DNA of 37,119 nt from contig CALXKC010000011.1 in NCBI GenBank assembly GCA_944388775.1, forward strand, positions 1 through 37,119, written 5' to 3'. Positions 34,430 through 37,119 of the stretch are shown in pieces. Origin of the DNA: an uncultured Clostridia bacterium (GTDB lineage Bacteria > Bacillota > Clostridia > TANB77 > CAG-508). Numbering within the stretch: the first letter of the stretch is position 1; every line of letters begins with the position of its first letter. Both the position numbers and the translations under genes were made by a program. The notes under the pieces are model-generated. The model was not told the DNA's origin. It did no database searches and saw only the letters and a list, made by a program, of their open reading frames with translations.

Positions 34430-35371
34430 TTACTCTTGATTTAATCTTCTTTCGAATATTCTTAATTTTGCACTTTTACTTCTTGAATTTTCTAATTGTT
34501 CTTCTTCATTTGCTACTATTGGTTTTCTTGTTATAATCTTTCCTAATGATTTTGCTCCACATACACAATATGGTAAATCACTTGGACATGTGCATTTTCC
34601 TTGAGCTTCTATATATGCATTTTTGACTGCCCTATCTTCTAATGAATGAAATGTTATGATGCATAATCTTCCTTCATCATTTAAACAATCTATACAATCC
34701 AATACTGTGTTATATAATGGCTTTATTTCATTATTTACTTCAATTCTAATTGCTTGAAATGTTCTTTTTGCTGGATGTCCATCTTTTTGTTTAGATTTTG
34801 GAATTGAATTTTCAATTATTTCTACTAATTGCTTTGTTGTTGTTATTTTTTCTTTTTCTCTTTGTTTGCATATGTTTCTTGCAATTTGTCTTGAGAATCT
34901 TTCTTCTCCATATTGATAAATGATATCTGCTAATTCTTTTTCTTCATATGTGTTTACAACAGTTTCAGCTGTTAGCTCTTGAGTTTTGTCCATTCTCATA
35001 TCAAGTTTATTTTCTCCTAAATAGCTAAATCCTCTGTTTCTTTCATCTAATTGATATGAAGATACTCCTAAGTCTAAAAGAATTCCATCTACTTTTTCTA
35101 TTTCTAATTTTTCTAATATTTCTTTTATATTGTCATGATTATCATGTACATATATTACATTGCTAAAATCTTTCAATTTTTCTCGTGCTACTGTTAAAGC
35201 CTCTTCGTCTCTGTCAATACCTACTAATTTTCCTTTTGGAGATAGCCTTTTTGCAATTTCTATACTATGTCCTGCTCCCCCTAAAGTTCCATCAACATAT
35301 ATTCCATCGCTTTTTATTTCTAGACCTTCTATACATGGTATCAACATAACTGGCTTATGTTTAAATTCCAT
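34430..35371 (-). CDS. rsmH: 16S rRNA m4C1402 methyltransferase
   Basis: 313-aa S-adenosylmethionine-dependent enzyme. HKPVMLIPCIEGL at the start, SAM motif VDGTLGGAGHS, LVGIDRDEEAL, ILLDLGVSSYQLD and CIITFHSLEDRAVK are the full set of MraW/RsmH signatures. A GTG three codons upstream sits 2 bases from AAAAGGA, so the ATG at 35371 is taken. Second gene of the dcw cluster; unusually it is separated from mraZ by ~335 bases of repeat-rich DNA. Confidence 0.95.
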   Translation of the reverse strand: MEFKHKPVMLIPCIEGLEIKSDGIYVDGTLGGAGHSIEIAKRLSPKGKLVGIDRDEEALTVAREKLKDFSNVIYVHDNHDNIKEILEKLEIEKVDGILLDLGVSSYQLDERNRGFSYLGENKLDMRMDKTQELTAETVVNTYEEKELADIIYQYGEERFSRQIARNICKQREKEKITTTKQLVEIIENSIPKSKQKDGHPAKRTFQAIRIEVNNEIKPLYNTVLDCIDCLNDEGRLCIITFHSLEDRAVKNAYIEAQGKCTCPSDLPYCVCGAKSLGKIITRKPIVANEEEQLENSRSKSAKLRIFERRLNQE

Positions 35372-35426
35372 CTTTTTCACATTCCTTTTGATTGTAAACT
35401 TTTATCTTTTTTCTAAATTTACAATT

Positions 35427-35458
35427 ACAGCTGGTAATTCCGAAAAACTACCAGCTGT
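35427..35458. terminator. Hairpin between mraZ and rsmH
   Basis: Perfect 10-bp stem ACAGCTGGTA (35427-35436) / TACCAGCTGT (35449-35458), 12-base loop. On the minus strand no T tract follows, so an attenuator, processing site or protein site are possible. Confidence 0.5.
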
Positions 35459-35574
35459 CTTTACTCTATGTATTTGTCTTTTGGTTTTTTACTGTTTTCT
35501 TTAGCAAATGTTTCTTTTGTTTTTACTTAATTAAACATTTGTACATTTTGATTTTTCTTTTGTTTAAACTTGAA

Positions 35575-35683
35575 CTCTTTATCTTTTGTGCACAGAAAAA
35601 TCTTTTGTACATTTTTCTTTTGCATAATCATCTTTTGTACTTTTATCTTTTGTATAGTTATCTTTAGTATTTTTTTCTTTGGT
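35575..35683 (-). repeat. 15-bp tandem repeats between mraZ and rsmH
   Basis: On the minus strand, units of the form ACAAAAGATnnnnAT follow each other every 15 bases (unit starts at 35683, 35668, 35653, 35638, 35623, 35608), with more degenerate ACAAAAGA copies farther on (35589 and to about 35520). One frame reads as a T-K-D/E-x-x pentapeptide series for ~30 codons but has no start codon, so coding is doubtful. Confidence 0.7.
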
Positions 35684-35706
35684 GTTTATATATAAACTTT
35701 TGCAAG

Positions 35707-36132
35707 CTATATACCTAAATTTGCCATATTTTCTGCAATTTCATCTGCAGATATATTTTCATCGCAATTTTGCCATGTTTCTTTATCCCAAATTTCTAGT
35801 CTTGTCCCAACTCCAATTATTACTGTTTCTTTTTCAAGTTTTGCTGCGACTCTTAAATTGTTTGGAAGTAGAAATCTTCCTTGTTTGTCTATTTCACATT
35901 CTGTTGCTCCTGATAAGAAAAATCTTACGAAGTTTCTTGCATTTCTGTCTGAAAGTGGTAATGCTTTTAATTTTGTTTCAAAGTTAATCCATTCTTCTTG
36001 TGAAAACGCAAATAGACATCCATCTAACCCTTTTGTTACGATGAACTTGTCTCCCATGTCTTGTCTTAGTTTTGCTGGCATTATTAGTCTGCCTTTTGCA
36101 TCTAGAGAATGCTCATATTCGCCTATTAACAA
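35707..36132 (-). CDS. mraZ: MraZ transcriptional regulator
   Basis: 141-aa DNA-binding protein with two AbrB-like SpoVT halves, each with the DxKGR-type core: [11 protein letters not shown] and [11 protein letters not shown]. It binds repeats upstream of its own gene and controls the dcw cluster. The frame opens with GTG at 36153, but AAGGAGG lies after that GTG; the TTG at 36132 has proper spacing and gives the family start [10 protein letters not shown], so 36132 is used. Confidence 0.94.
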   Translation of the reverse strand: MLIGEYEHSLDAKGRLIMPAKLRQDMGDKFIVTKGLDGCLFAFSQEEWINFETKLKALPLSDRNARNFVRFFLSGATECEIDKQGRFLLPNNLRVAAKLEKETVIIGVGTRLEIWDKETWQNCDENISADEIAENMANLGI

Positions 36133-36150
36133 TGAATGGACCTCCTTTTT

Positions 36151-36221
36151 CACTTTCTACCACTTTGTACCACTTCTCTCCACTTCACCACCATTTTAAT
36201 ATAACTTTTTTTGTTTTGCAA
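36151..36221 (-). promoter_or_regulatory. dcw promoter with four MraZ boxes
   Basis: Minus strand -35 TTGCAA (36216-36221), 17-bp spacer, -10 TAAAAT (36193-36198). From 36190 down to 36151 four boxes recur at exactly 10-bp spacing, each starting CACTT on the plus strand (GTGG/AAGTG on the minus). This is the arrangement bound by the MraZ ring; placement over the start site implies autorepression. Confidence 0.88.
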
Positions 36222-36261
36222 GTGTTTTTTGAAAATTTGTTAAATTTTATTAAAAAATTTT

Positions 36262-36285
36262 TGAGGTATCAAATTAGACACCTCA
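36262..36285. terminator. Terminator after the peptidase fragment
   Basis: TGAGGTATC (36262-36270) pairs with GACACCTCA (36277-36285), one G-T. Minus strand runs on as AAAAATTTTTT; plus strand as TATTTTTT. It separates the right-end pseudogene from the dcw promoter. Confidence 0.7.
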
Positions 36286-36291
36286 TATTTT

Positions 36292-36717
36292 TTAATTTAT
36301 TGTTGTACTTGTTGCACCTGTTCCAACAACATCTTCTTGTAATGAACGCCATGTATTACATCCAACAATTCCATCAGCTGTTAATCCTCTTGAACGCTGA
36401 TAACTAATTACTGCGTTTTGTGTTGCAGAACCAAAAATTCCATCTAATCCATTAGTTCTATATCCTAATGTATTTAAATCGTCTTGTGCTATTAATACAT
36501 AATTGCTTAAACTTCCTCTTCTTATAGTTGGATATCCACCTGTACTACAAGTGGGACGTCCCCATCTTTTATCAAAATGTACCCATGTTGGTGTCAGAGA
36601 AAGTGGTTCTAAGTATGACCATATTTGTGCATTATTTGCACTATTCCATAGTCTTGTTCTCTGACTCTGTGTTAATGTTTGCCCTACATCAAATGCAACT
36701 CCTGCATAATGTTGTGA
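36292..36717 (-). pseudogene. C-terminal fragment of an M15-type peptidase with peptidoglycan-binding domain
   Basis: 141 codons remain, starting at an abrupt join. It opens with SQHYAGVAFD, the SxHxxGxAxD zinc motif of M15 (VanY-like) D,D-carboxypeptidases, and has PTWVHFDKR, the last zinc ligand. A PG_binding_1 domain follows (NYVLIAQDDLNTLGYRTNG, DGIFGSATQNAVISYQ, RGLTADGIVGCNTW). Upstream of Ser the frame meets TAA and TGA at once and the sequence changes, so the N-terminal part (signal peptide and first zinc-site elements) is missing. Consistent with disruption by the adjacent integrated element. Confidence 0.82.
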
Positions 36718-36788
36718 TTATGCTCACACAGTTGAACCACTTTTTTATCATGCGAAAGATAATTGTTTTTGACGTCGTTACATTTCGC
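36713..36788. other. Probable attachment junction (att) of an integrated element
   Basis: The peptidase homology breaks at ~36718. A perfect TGTGA-6-TCACA (36713-36728) straddles the break, and GCGAAA (36752-36757) and TTTCGC (36783-36788) form a spaced inverted repeat in the non-coding strip before the recombinase stop. Position beside a large serine recombinase fits an attL/attR site. Confidence 0.5.
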
Positions 36789-36835
36789 TTTAAATTCAAT
36801 TCTTTTTCGCATTCTTCTTCTTTTTTCACTTTTTA

Positions 36836-37119
36836 TTATATTATTTTATTTATATCTATTTTTAATTCAAATTTTACAGATTTGTCGTGATAAATATAAA
36901 TTTTATCGATTAGCATATTTAGTATTGCTTTATCTGGTACTTCCGCTTCTATAATTTGATTAAAATAGTCTATTGTTTGTTTCATTTTTTTTGGCTTTAT
37001 TTCTAAATCTTCATTTTTCAACTCTTGTAATTTCTTTTTGGTCTTTTCTATTTCTTTATACTTTTCTTCTTCTAAACTTCTATATGTATTTTCTATAAAT
37101 TCTCTTTTATCTTCTAAAG
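36836..37119 (-). CDS. Large serine recombinase, C-terminal part (runs off the window)
   Basis: The frame is open from the window edge to TAA at 36836-36838, about 94 codons. It has a long charged coiled coil (EEEKYKEIEKTKKKLQELKNED) and ends with DKAILNMLIDKIYIYHDKSVKFELKI, the typical last block of large serine site-specific recombinases of phages and conjugative elements. The catalytic N-terminus lies outside the window. An internal ATG at 37021 is not its start. Its place, ~120 bases from the broken peptidase gene, fits recombinase genes that sit at the end of their element. Confidence 0.82.
   Translation of the reverse strand, partial: LEDKREFIENTYRSLEEEKYKEIEKTKKKLQELKNEDLEIKPKKMKQTIDYFNQIIEAEVPDKAILNMLIDKIYIYHDKSVKFELKIDINKII

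Noticed and set aside
35590..35690. Pentapeptide-repeat ORF (T-K-D/E-x-x) between mraZ and rsmH
   Set aside because: Open for only ~40 codons, with no start codon or ribosome site; recorded as a DNA repeat instead.
36544..36556. TGGGACGTCCCCA palindrome in the peptidase fragment
   Set aside because: It lies in conserved coding sequence (KRWGRPTC) and lacks the rest of a REP.
1..37119. CRISPR arrays, tRNA or rRNA genes
   Set aside because: No direct repeats with regular unique spacers and no tRNA- or rRNA-like sequence were seen on either strand.

Overview
This window is low-GC (roughly 30% by eye), dense, almost gap-free bacterial chromosome. The division/cell-wall genes, an mDAP-type murE, spoVD, a 56-residue clostridial 2[4Fe-4S] ferredoxin, a four-subunit pyruvate-type ferredoxin oxidoreductase and strong AGGAGG ribosome binding sites point to an anaerobic Clostridia-class Firmicute, probably an uncultured host-associated one. 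The species cannot be named from sequence alone.

Layout. (1) 125-5530, minus strand: SanA-like membrane protein, flavodoxin-like protein, a LolA-like anchored protein, copZ, copA and a ZIP transporter, i.e. a metal-handling run. (2) 5619-6299: a metallohydrolase-like gene with base composition unlike its neighbours, diverging from an nrnA-like DHH phosphoesterase (6475-7455). (3) 7588-11020, plus strand: porG-porD-porA-porB and ferredoxin from one near-consensus promoter. (4) 11021-12028: a REP-associated tyrosine transposase (RAYT) bracketed by inverted copies of a REP-like palindrome; further copies or relatives are scattered at 954, 3184, 10723, 14541, 17284 and 17553. (5) 12020-14453: ricT, holB, lepB with their own promoter. 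(6) 14610-21317: a WalK/PhoR-like histidine kinase, murG, ftsW (frameshifted), mraY, murE. (7) 21534-22891: pyrI and pyrB. (8) 23399-24058: a lone plus-strand hypothetical. (9) 24075-26069: spoVD/ftsI-type PBP. (10) 26371-33570: a surface module: small plus-strand membrane peptide, anchored 149-aa protein, 1616-aa N-anchored DUF11/VWA protein, sortase, and a protein with an LPITY sorting signal. (11) 33905-36132: ftsL, rsmH, mraZ with a MraZ-box promoter. (12) 36292-37119: a decapitated M15 peptidase/peptidoglycan-binding gene abutting the 3' end of a large serine recombinase, i.e. the edge of an integrated element that continues off the right side.

How it fits together: the right two thirds is a rearranged dcw cluster read right to left (mraZ-rsmH-ftsL ... 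spoVD ... murE-mraY-ftsW-murG) into which a sortase/adhesin operon and pyrBI have been interposed; murF, murD, ftsQ, ftsA and ftsZ are not present. The most unusual signals are the REP palindromes that sit on gene 3' ends and supply stop codons or short C-terminal tails (CopA and FtsW would both end in GTDL), the noncanonical LPITY sorting signal beside a sortase, a histidine kinase whose HAMP domain is split by a lysine-rich insert, and the recombinase-truncated peptidase.
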